Part shown: in pieces, positions 51,243 through 59,500 of the stretch | How the letters are laid out: every line of letters starts with the position of its first letter | How positions within the stretch are numbered: the stretch's first letter is position 1 | Program-made: the position numbers and the translations under genes | NCBI GenBank assembly: GCA_937888775.1 | Contig: CALAQT010000149.1 | Coordinates: 1-64,000, forward strand | Source of the DNA: an uncultured Actinomycetes bacterium | Lineage (GTDB): Bacteria; Actinomycetota; Thermoleophilia; Solirubrobacterales; Solirubrobacteraceae | DNA length: 64,000 nt | Direction of reading: 5' to 3' | The notes under the pieces: generated by a model | What the model was told of the DNA's origin: nothing | Database searches by the model: none | The model's input: only the letters and a program-made list of their open reading frames with translations

Positions 51243-51269
51243 TGGGAGGGAGCATATCGCTCCCTCCCA
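51243..51269. terminator. strong GC hairpin, possible bidirectional terminator
   Basis: TGGGAGGGAGC (51243-51253) and GCTCCCTCCCA (51259-51269) are perfect complements around ATATC. It lies between the DUF2971 remnant (plus) and the 35-aa peptide gene (minus) and follows the 3' ends of both. There is no T-run, so termination is inferred from position and stability. Confidence 0.5.
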
Positions 51270-51307
51270 ATGCGTGGGATCGCTGGTTATGCCCCAGCCC
51301 GTTTGGA

Positions 51308-51415
51308 CTAACCCCACAGGCCGAGGTTGGCGCCGCGCTGCAGAAACTGTTTCGCAGCCGCAATAACGCCGAATGCGCTCATCACGAGCATTAGCCACTC
51401 AACGAACATTTGCAT
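51308..51415 (-). CDS. small hydrophobic peptide (35 aa) with strong ribosome site
   Basis: The ATG at 51415 is preceded by AGGAGGTGATGAAGAG, one of the best Shine-Dalgarno sites in the window. The peptide begins MQMFVEWLMLVMSAFGVIAA and ends AKQFLQRGANLGLWG, with a hydrophobic helix followed by a basic, amphipathic part. This layout recalls type I toxins or small membrane regulators, but no homologue is known to me. It is upstream of, and divergent from, the 51561 gene. Confidence 0.6.
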   Translation of the reverse strand: MQMFVEWLMLVMSAFGVIAAAKQFLQRGANLGLWG

Positions 51416-51560
51416 CTCTTCATCACCTCCTCTTTCGTATGGACCCCGGTACATCACCAAGATGATCCAACGCCGCTCCGCGGCCAGCCGCCCAAGACGG
51501 GTACCCCGTGCCTACCCGTTTGGCGCCGCGAACGTGAACATGGGGCGATACGATCGTTGC

Positions 51561-52544
51561 ATGCACCGGGAATCCCAACTCGCAAAAGCCCTGGCCACAG
51601 CCCTCTCGAGGCGCGGCCTAACGGTCGGTCCGCGCCGATTGGAGCGATGGACGGCGGACGGACTCGGTCCACTCCCCGATGCCACCTTCGGTGACCAGGT
51701 TGACCACTATTCAGTTCTAGCCGACCTCGCGCGGTCTGGACGGTATGCCGATCCGGTGGCGCTACGCTTGGCATCCCGCGGCCGGGCCTGCCCACGGCTG
51801 AGGAAAGCCCTACTGAGACGTATGGGCTTCGAGCCCACGAGCCAGCCCCCGGCCATCCCTGCGGTGGATGTGAGCGGCGACCTGTCGAGTGAGGCTGCGG
51901 CCGATCCCTTATTCGAATACGTCGAGGATCTTGCGCGGCTCGCCCGAACTCCGGCGGCCGATAGTCCGCCGCTCATGACAAAAACGATTGCCCTGTTCGA
52001 ACAGAACGCGGCCCGCCACGCGTCACGGCTGAATGAGACCCCTGATCAAATCCTGCATTCGTGTTTCGTGAATATCGCATGGCAGATGGCTGGGGGCGAT
52101 GTTTACAACGTCGAAGCGATGGCAGCGGTGGCCAACCTAGATCCCGCCGAACTCGGCGAGCCCCTGGGTGGTTTCATGGAGTCCGTACGCATTGACCCGG
52201 CGGCACGCGAGGAGATGTACCGGACAATGCCACTCCAGCGCATTGCGGACATCGCGTCGTGGATGCTGCGGTATGCACCTATTGTCCTCCACACCGCCGG
52301 GGTGGCGCAGTTCTCTGACGATGACATCGCAGAGTTGTGCACCATGTTCGCGCCATGGGCGGCGTACTTCTTCGGCATGATCGCCCCGCGCCTGACCGAG
52401 CTTGGACTCGATCCCGGCGCAGTGCCGGACGTTGTCTGGGACCTCGCAGGAGTGCCGCGAGACGTCGCCGGGCCCGCGGTCAACCTGACGGGTCGGAAGC
52501 TGGCGCCTGCCGGCAGCGATGATAAGCCAATTCATCAAGCCTGA
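51561..52544 (+). CDS. hypothetical protein with HTH-like N-terminus (327 aa)
   Basis: The start is put at ATG 51561; ATG 51540 is an alternative. The N-terminus, LAKALATALSRRGLTVGPRR then LERWTADGLGPLPDATFGDQ, resembles a MerR-like helix-turn-helix. The rest is all-helical (IADIASWMLRYAPIVLHTAG, FSDDDIAELCTMFAPWAAYF). No family is known to me. The HNH-like gene begins 10 bases after its stop, so they likely form a two-gene unit. Confidence 0.6.
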   Translation: MHRESQLAKALATALSRRGLTVGPRRLERWTADGLGPLPDATFGDQVDHYSVLADLARSGRYADPVALRLASRGRACPRLRKALLRRMGFEPTSQPPAIPAVDVSGDLSSEAAADPLFEYVEDLARLARTPAADSPPLMTKTIALFEQNAARHASRLNETPDQILHSCFVNIAWQMAGGDVYNVEAMAAVANLDPAELGEPLGGFMESVRIDPAAREEMYRTMPLQRIADIASWMLRYAPIVLHTAGVAQFSDDDIAELCTMFAPWAAYFFGMIAPRLTELGLDPGAVPDVVWDLAGVPRDVAGPAVNLTGRKLAPAGSDDKPIHQA

Positions 52545-52554
52545 TCGCCAGCCA

Positions 52555-53325
52555 ATGGCAACCACGATCTCTCAAGACTGCATATTCTGTACCGGCACCG
52601 GCCTTACCAAAGAGCACATCTTCCCGCGCTGGCTCGTCGACGTGCTGACACCCGCCGTCGTAGGAACGGAAATCAGTGTAGAGCGGACACGACAATGGGC
52701 CGATCGGGCGGAGCAGCAGCGATGGACAGCCCCAGACGTCGCGTCCGCCACTGCTCGCGTGGTTTGCGCGTCCTGCAACAGTGGGTGGATGAGTAGGCTC
52801 GAAAGCCGCGCGAAGCCCTTATTGAGGCCGATGATTCTTGGCAACCCCACAACCCTTGACCCTGCTGAACAAATAGCCCTGGCAGGGTGGACGGCCATGA
52901 AGGCGTACGTCCTCGAGTACGCAATGGGCGACGTTATCGTGGCGACGCCTGATGAGAGGCGAGCGCTTATGGATCACGGGTATCCGCGCGGTGCCGCACC
53001 GGTGCGGCTCGGAGCGGTTGAGCGCGACGGACTGCCCAACTCAGTGCGACGCGTCGTCTACAACGTCGGATCCAACGGCCTCCAACAAGGTCTGGCGGTT
53101 TGTACGACCTTCACCCTCGGCTGTGCGGTCCTCCAAGTGTGCCACGGCCTCGGAATAGCCATTGACTGGACAACAGCGAGCCGTCCAAATCCGGATCACT
53201 TGCCGCTGTATCCGCCGTGCGCCAGCGCCGCGTGGCCGCCGGCGCAAGTCTTAACGGCGGCCACGCTGCTTGACTGGGAGAGACCACTTCCGGCACCTGC
53301 TCCGGAGTGGCTCGCGCAGGGATAG
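52555..53325 (+). CDS. HNH-like (treble-clef) protein
   Basis: From ATG 52555 the 256-aa product starts with CIFCTGTGLTKEHIFPRWLV, a CxxC followed by the EHIFP that matches the HNH treble-clef pattern. A second knuckle is CASCNSGWMSRLE (about residues 73-85). The C-terminal 150 residues have LAGWTAMKAYVLEYAMGD and do not match a known domain. Proteins with this motif are often nucleases in defence loci, though catalysis is not proven. A broken relative lies at 35340-35700 beside the SLOG gene. It follows the 51561 gene closely. Confidence 0.7.
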   Translation: MATTISQDCIFCTGTGLTKEHIFPRWLVDVLTPAVVGTEISVERTRQWADRAEQQRWTAPDVASATARVVCASCNSGWMSRLESRAKPLLRPMILGNPTTLDPAEQIALAGWTAMKAYVLEYAMGDVIVATPDERRALMDHGYPRGAAPVRLGAVERDGLPNSVRRVVYNVGSNGLQQGLAVCTTFTLGCAVLQVCHGLGIAIDWTTASRPNPDHLPLYPPCASAAWPPAQVLTAATLLDWERPLPAPAPEWLAQG

Positions 53326-53336
53326 CGCCTGGGAGA

Positions 53337-53513
53337 CTAACTGCTTGTTCCCTGGGTCAACCAGTCGGGGTTGAACCGCCCGGCGGCCAGCAGCTTGCTC
53401 TGCAGGTCTTGCGCACGGTCTCTCACGCCGTTGCGGCCGCTTGCGTGAGCAACCTGCAACGCCTCCGCGATCGCCTCACGAGCGGCATAGACAGCCCAAT
53501 TCTGTCTATCCAT
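53337..53513 (-). CDS. possible small protein (58 aa)
   Basis: From ATG 53513 the product reads MDRQNWAVYAAREAIAEALQ then VAHASGRNGVRDRAQDLQSK, an amphipathic helical peptide. There is no clear ribosome site and no known family, so this is a weak call. Bases 53514-53687 hold nothing else. Confidence 0.25.
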   Translation of the reverse strand: MDRQNWAVYAAREAIAEALQVAHASGRNGVRDRAQDLQSKLLAAGRFNPDWLTQGTSS

Positions 53514-53687
53514 CCGCACGATCTCGGCTGGAGCTGCTCGACCTTCTCTGAGATCCAGAACCGCCGACGGGCGGCCGGGCGGGCAACCCTCGGAAGGGCG
53601 TACCTTTGTTCGATCCCAACCGCAGAGCCGCTGGAAATTGCCCGTGGGGTAACGGCGGCGGCCTGCATATGAAGGGGTGGCAGCCGA

Positions 53688-54551
53688 ATGGCGAACGCTG
53701 TTCGGGTGATCTCCCCCTCATGGAGCGATCGTTTGACCGAGCAGCGCGGCCCAATCCCAAGCCTGACGGGTGAGGCGGGGCTGGCGCGCGCTCCTGAAAT
53801 CGTACAACCAGTCCACGACAAGGAAGCTGCCGTCCCCGACGAGTGGCTCCGCGGCTTCGACGCCCAGAAGGTCGACGAGTACCAGGAGCGGCTCCGCGCC
53901 GATGCCGAGCTGCTCGTGGTCCTGCAGTTCGGCGGCTTCACCGGGCCTGCCTGGGACGAGCTGGCCACCACGTTCGCCGAGTACGGCTACCAGGTGGTGC
54001 GCGGCTGGCTGATCAGCGGGCACATCTACGTGCTTTGCGCTCAGCGCCGCATCGCCCTCGGCATCATGCTCGACGACCGGCGCCCAATCCCTCGCGACCA
54101 CCAGATCGCCGACCTGACGCAGGACACCGTCAGCCTCGCCATCGAGAAGTTCCGCGAGAAGGTCCTCATCCCGCGAAAGTGGTCGCCCGCCGGTGGGGCC
54201 AGCCTCAAGACGTACTTCATCGGCCAGGCGCTCTTCCAGTTCGGCAACACCTTCCGGTACTGGGCGCTCGCCGAGCGCCGCCAGGATCGCGTCGCCGCCG
54301 GCGTCGGCTTCGACCTCACTACCCACCGCGCGTCCTCGGTCGTCGTTCCCGGTGAGCGTCTCGTCCAGCGCGAGCTCATCGGCCGGTTCGCTCACTACAT
54401 GGACGAGCAGACGAAGGCCATCGTCCTCCTCACCGCCGAGGGCTACGAGCAGCCGGCGATCGCCGAGATGCTGGGCATGTCCACCCGCGCGGTCGAGGGC
54501 AAGTTGTACCGGTACCGGAAACGTTTGGAGGGTCGCGATGCCGTTGCATGA
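53688..54551 (+). CDS. sigma factor-like regulator
   Basis: A 287-aa protein starting at ATG 53688 with AAGGGG upstream. The middle part (about 60-200: LAIEKFREKVLIPRKWSPAG and LKTYFIGQALFQFGNTFRYW) resembles sigma-70 region 2. The C-terminus (IVLLTAEGYEQPAIAEMLGM then STRAVEGKLYRYRKRLEG) is a region-4 helix-turn-helix. This divergent actinobacterial sigma-like group may direct RNA polymerase to specific promoters or act as an activator. No anti-sigma gene is adjacent. The next gene is a small peptide. Confidence 0.7.
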   Translation: MANAVRVISPSWSDRLTEQRGPIPSLTGEAGLARAPEIVQPVHDKEAAVPDEWLRGFDAQKVDEYQERLRADAELLVVLQFGGFTGPAWDELATTFAEYGYQVVRGWLISGHIYVLCAQRRIALGIMLDDRRPIPRDHQIADLTQDTVSLAIEKFREKVLIPRKWSPAGGASLKTYFIGQALFQFGNTFRYWALAERRQDRVAAGVGFDLTTHRASSVVVPGERLVQRELIGRFAHYMDEQTKAIVLLTAEGYEQPAIAEMLGMSTRAVEGKLYRYRKRLEGRDAVA

Positions 54552-54804
54552 CAACGTAAACAGCCTCATCGAGAGGTCGTCGATGGGTAGCCCGGTCGTG
54601 CGGCGTCTCCGCGCGAAGACCCCCCGCGATGTCGTGGCGGGCATCCTCGCCGCGGTGGCGAGGATCTCGTCGTGGGATGAACGACGCGACGTGCATAACA
54701 GTGGGTATGAACGTCATCACGCCGCACCACCAGCCGGTGGTGTGACAACCCGGGTGAGCGACGCGCACGCCCGAACTACTTCAAGAAAAGGAGGTGAATC
54801 ACAC

Positions 54805-54969
54805 ATGCCGAAGCAGCAACCGCTCCGCCCTGGCAAGCCTGCGCCCATGTCGGGCATCTATCAGCGCCCCGACGGTGAGCAGGTCGTCTCAACTCAGGGA
54901 CACCCGATGCCGCCCGGTCCCAAGGGGACCACGTACAAGCCGGTGAAGCCCGCCATCCACAAGGGCTAG
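54805..54969 (+). CDS. YjzC-like small protein (54 aa)
   Basis: The start ATG 54805 follows AAAAGGAGGTGAATCACAC, a perfect Shine-Dalgarno site, so the open frame that reads in from upstream is not used. The peptide has PLRPGKPAPMSGIYQRPDGE and GPKGTTYKPVKPAIHKG. The RPG-x-APxSGxY pattern is that of YjzC-like proteins, small beta-rich proteins of unknown role. It is 254 bases downstream of the sigma-like gene. A GC hairpin (CACCACC-AGCC-GGTGGTG) lies between them, near 54727. Confidence 0.7.
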   Translation: MPKQQPLRPGKPAPMSGIYQRPDGEQVVSTQGHPMPPGPKGTTYKPVKPAIHKG

Positions 54970-55029
54970 CACCTCGGGCCCTCGCCCAACAGTGACGTGT
55001 CAGCGTCCAGGGCGGGGGCCCACTTTACA

Positions 55030-55224
55030 TCAGCCGCCCATCAACCAGGCCTTGGTTCCGCTCCCGAGCTTCACCAGCGCCGCCCACGAACGCTTAGCCG
55101 ACTTCACGTCCGACTCAGCCACCAGCAGGTACCGGCACTCAGCGTGCGTGCCGCCGTCGGCGGTGACGTAGTTAGCCCAGCGCTTGGCAGCTTCGCGCTT
55201 GCCAAGAACCTCCTCCGAGGTCAT
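55030..55224 (-). pseudogene. C-terminal remnant resembling type III restriction/helicase proteins
   Basis: The frame reads MTSEEVLGKREAAKRWANYV and ECRYLLVAESDVKSAKRSWA. This GKREAA.RWxxYV....RYLLV.ExDV pattern is the C-terminal end of type III restriction (Res) subunits and related helicases. Only about 64 residues are present, with no upstream helicase in frame. It may be a scar, or a small separate protein now placed at the end of the nuclease operon. Confidence 0.5.
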
Positions 55225-55243
55225 CTCGCCGAGCGCTTCGGAG

Positions 55244-56521
55244 CTACCTAAAGGTGCTCTCCAGGTCGCGGTCAGAGCGCAAATGAAAGGATTCACTAAG
55301 AGGCGTTAGCGATGCGATCCCTAGGCCACCGCCCTCTGCTTCCAACAAGGCCCTAATGATGCGAACCCTAGTGCCCTCGGATACCTGACCATCCTCAGAG
55401 CTGCGCAACACGATCGTGGAGCCTGACGCTAGGACGGACGAGTGGATCACCACTCCGTCCCAACTACGGGGTCCGCGCCGTGACCCGATGTCGACCTCGA
55501 TGTCGCCGTAAGCCGACACTACCGGCTCCGACGTGTCAGTCCCCTCGCGCGCAGCAACATCTGTCGCGCTGTCGAGAAACACCCAATACTCGGGACACAA
55601 CTGTCGAACTGGGCAGAAGGAGCATCGCTCGACACCTGGTCGTGCCTCCGGAGGCCGTGCGCGAATAGCGTCACGAGCGGCGCCCGTTCTATCGGTGAGG
55701 GACACGGCGAAGCCATCGAGCTGAGCGCTAGTCAGCGGCGGGACATCCAGGTCCGCTCCGGGATACCGCAGTTGCAAACGCGTCGCGCTCGTCCGGCCCG
55801 GGTTGGATTCCGCGTCCTCGCGCCATAGGAGGCTGTAGACCAAGATTTGCTCCACATGCGCCTCCGATTCGGCGCCTGTCTTGTAATCAACAATTTCACA
55901 GCCGCTGGCGGTCACGGTAAGCAGGTCGACGCGGCCGGTCCATCCAAGGCCGATGGACCGTAACGCTACCTCCGCGTGCGAACCCACGGACAGGTCGGTG
56001 CGCTCCGCTCGGTCCTGCGATCTCGGTACCGTCCCCGATCCGGCCGCCGGGAAAATCTCCGTCCGCGATAGCAGATCCTGAACCTGTCCGCGCATCAGGG
56101 GAATCCGGTTGACAAGGCTGGTCCGCACCGCCGGCAGTTGCGCGACGGCCCTTGGGTTGTCCGTCAGTACCTTGAGCCTTGCTTCCATCATCTCTCCGAT
56201 GACAGCAGAGTAGCCGCCCAACGCTTTTAGTACGCCGAAAGCGTCCTCGGTCCGCAGCGAGCTACATCCGTTGGACACGAGCGCACCGACCAACTGTTCG
56301 AGCGTATCGTGAACGATGTCCCCACAAAGCGCGGCAAGATGGACGCTGGGTGGATAGCCGGAGCGCCTCCACAGAGCTGGGTACCGTGCACGCCGCAATG
56401 CCCAGCGCCGAGGGCACTCCTCGATTTCCTTGAGACTCGCGTAACTCATGAGCGCCGGTTCCTCGGGCCAGTATCCGTCGCTATCAGCGACACCAGTTTC
56501 GAGCAGATCTCCGCCGTCCAT
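55244..56521 (-). CDS. PD-(D/E)XK (Cas4/RecB-like) nuclease with cysteine cluster
   Basis: A 425-aa protein starting at ATG 56521, which overlaps the helicase stop (TGATG). The nuclease core is GWTGRVDLLTVTASGCEIVD and DYKTGAESEAHVEQILVY, with GxxD, D and K of the PD-(D/E)XK fold. A cysteine in EECPRRWAL near the N-terminus and CSFCPVRQLC near residue 300 make the four-cysteine cluster of Cas4/AddB-type Fe-S nucleases. It probably digests DNA in concert with the adjacent helicase. The C-terminal 110 residues look beta-rich and unique. Confidence 0.8.
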   Translation of the reverse strand: MDGGDLLETGVADSDGYWPEEPALMSYASLKEIEECPRRWALRRARYPALWRRSGYPPSVHLAALCGDIVHDTLEQLVGALVSNGCSSLRTEDAFGVLKALGGYSAVIGEMMEARLKVLTDNPRAVAQLPAVRTSLVNRIPLMRGQVQDLLSRTEIFPAAGSGTVPRSQDRAERTDLSVGSHAEVALRSIGLGWTGRVDLLTVTASGCEIVDYKTGAESEAHVEQILVYSLLWREDAESNPGRTSATRLQLRYPGADLDVPPLTSAQLDGFAVSLTDRTGAARDAIRARPPEARPGVERCSFCPVRQLCPEYWVFLDSATDVAAREGTDTSEPVVSAYGDIEVDIGSRRGPRSWDGVVIHSSVLASGSTIVLRSSEDGQVSEGTRVRIIRALLEAEGGGLGIASLTPLSESFHLRSDRDLESTFR

Positions 56522-59500
56522 CAATTCAGCGCGTTGCGAACCATGAGAGTTGCCTGAGGCAGGTTCCTTGAAACCAACAACTCATCAATAGGCACCACAC
56601 GCGTCGAACCGTATTCGGCGGCATCGCGCAGTTCGCTCGTACCCAAGTAGCCCGGGGTAAGGGGCCCGTGAATGGCAACAATCAGCTCACGAGAGCCTGT
56701 CCTAACGAGAATTGGCGCTTCGATTCGCCCGATCCCGGGCACGTCGAATGGCACTCTGCGGTCTACCCGCACGCCTTCCATACCTAGCCTTAACACGTCA
56801 TGAAATAGCCGATCCTCGGCCTGAGACACGCGTTCCGGTGTCAGGCCCGGATCATCGCCGAATAGCAGGTACCGAAGAAGCGTCGCACCCACATGTCGGT
56901 CGAGAAGTTCATGTTCAAATCGGTTCCCGAATCGCCTGAGGCAGCGGTAGCAGGAGCGGTCGCAGTTCGCCGGACAGTCCTCCAAAATCCGAAGTGCTCC
57001 GTCGTACAGCGAGCGGCCCATTTCCCCTATTCGCCGAGTGAAACCAGCACCGCCGGGAAGAGTGTCGTAGAGGTAGATTTCCGCCTCTCCGCCCGCTCCG
57101 CCGCCTTCCGTCAGTGCTGGCCGATGCTCGGCCTGAATCTCGTCCGTCGCGATACCTAAGGCGCGCGTCGACGCAATGGTTAGCGCCTCGCAAAGAGTGC
57201 GCAAGGCTACGTCATTCGAGAGATATCCAGGTCGCAGCACCAGTGGTCGCTGCACCGTCATTGAGACCAACAAGATGTCGCTGAAAAAGTCTGTGCCCAA
57301 TACGAGGCCACGCGTAGAGCCCCCACCAGGGCACTCGGGGTTCCGCCGGTCAGGATATGGCTTCGTGTGCGGCGCAGACACGTGCCCCACCGGATTTGCA
57401 GTTGGCTCGATCAGACCGCACCTCGTGCAATACGAATACCCTTCCTGTCGCGGACCTGTGTTGCTGACCAGGAGTCGATCGTGTCGGTAGTGGTGCCGGA
57501 GACCGTCTGCGACTTGGGTCCATTCGCCTCCCTCCGACGGACCCGAAGCGACCAACTTGGCCCTCGTAGCGTAACTCGTTGCGGGGGCATCATCCGGAGA
57601 AGTCCCCTCCGGGAGCGAATAAGGATGCGCGAAGCCTGGAGGGCGAACCCAGTTCTTGGCTTCTCCGAACGTTGCGATTCCCTTGCATGCAGGACAGTTT
57701 TGCGTGTCGCCAGCGTGCGCGCTCTCGTGCGGCACAGTCCGAGCGAAATGGCACACAGAGCACTCGAAATACCAGCGCCGATTCATCCATGCCTCTCGAC
57801 GGTCGGAGGAAATTGGTGAGTAAAGTGCTCCTGACGTCCAAAGCTTGCCGTCGATCCATACCTCTTTACCCGGGGCATACTGCGTAAGCGCTGTTGCTAG
57901 TCCCTGCGAGGGTGCATATTGATAGGCGTGGCGATAGCCGGTAGACCGCTCGATGTCGAACACATGAAACGCAACCACGTCCGTCGGAAACGCGTACCTC
58001 GGCAGCGCTCCCTTGTACAAGAGTCGGTCGAGAAGGAACGTGTTCGCACGGGACGGATCTTGCCGTTCCTCGCCTGTCTCAGGCACCTGCTCGTCGCGCT
58101 CAGCGGGATCTTCAACTGGCGGATCGCCTGGAGAAGGAGCTTCGTTCGCCTCGCCCTCGTTACCCAATGCTTCATCCACGGCTGCCAAAGTTCCGGAGAC
58201 GAAGCTCTCTAATAGACGCTTACGCTCTGGGGCGGCCAGTTGTCCAGGGATCCAATCGTCAAGCTCCGCCCTCAGTTGAGGTTCCTCCGACCGCATCCAC
58301 GCCTCGAATCCACGTCGACTAAGCGGCGATTCAGCATCTAAGAAGTCCTTCACCTTGCCTAACACCTCAAACAGGTAGGCGGACTGTGCGTCGGGCCTGA
58401 TGTCGGGCAATTGAGTCTGGTGGTATCGCTGCAGAAGAAAGGCCGTGACATGACGCTTGACTATCTCCTCGTTATCAAGCGTCAAGAAAGGGTCGTCCAC
58501 CGCGCCGCTAATCATTCCGTCCGGCTCGCGGAAGTAGTGCTCATCGTGCGTGTCTGAACTACCGAAAGCGACGACCGTGGCTACCGAGTTTCCACGGCGT
58601 CCAGCACGGCCTGACCTCTGTTGATAGTTAGCTCTACCGGGCGGCATGTTTCTAAGCGCCACTCCGGAGAGGGCGCCGATATCAATGCCCACCTCCATCG
58701 TGGTGGTGCACGACAGAACGTCAATCGCGAACCGATCCTCTCCGGCTGACCCTGGCCCAAGGTCGATGTCCTGGAACAACAACTCGTGTTCCTCGGCCTT
58801 GGAAAACACCTCTGCCGGGTTTGCCGCGCTCAGCTGTGCCGTGTGCTCAGCGGCGATGACGGACATTGGCGGCCTCGGCGGGATCTCCAGGGCTCTCCGT
58901 GTACTTCCCCGGTAGTAGCCCTTGCGCGCGGAAAAAACTGGATCCGCATCAGGGTCGATAGCCTCGACGGTGTCTCGGCCACAGCTAACGCAACGCGATG
59001 GGCCAGGAAACGGGCGCTGCGTGGCCCGGCATACTAAGCACGTCGCCCATCCATCCGCCACGTCCAGAGTCAGGTTTCGGGCCAGCATGCGGTGCTTTCG
59101 GTCAGGCGTTACCTCGCAAAAGGAGCGTAAGAGGGGCGGCAGCCACGTGCGCTCGAAGTCCCGCTTGATGCCACAAGCATCGAGCCACCTGCCGAGGTGG
59201 GTGAACTTCCCTGAGTGCGGGCCCACGCCCCGGGGAACGAGCCACCAGTTGGGTGGACTCATCCATGTAAACCACACGCCTGGATCCGACCATTCGTTGA
59301 GCCAGTAGCGCACAAGCGCCAACTTCTGCGCCGAGGTCTGCGCTTGCGACCCCAACTGCGGTAGCTCAGTGACTAGACGGTCGCGGATACTCGTGCGCTC
59401 CGCCAGCGACCCCAACGCCAGCGCCTGGAGCCCGTAGTACCTCTCTAACAGTGCGTCATTCAGCGCTCGTCTGAGGGACTCGGGGGGTGGCTGGTTGGCC

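Noticed and set aside
54538..54804. Open frame overlapping the sigma-like gene end and reading into the YjzC-like peptide.
   Set aside because: The perfect ribosome site at 54789 belongs to the short peptide; the upstream part has no family or own stop.
56309..56557. Antisense open frames across the helicase and nuclease genes.
   Set aside because: They mirror codon bias of the real genes and have no ribosome sites or domains.
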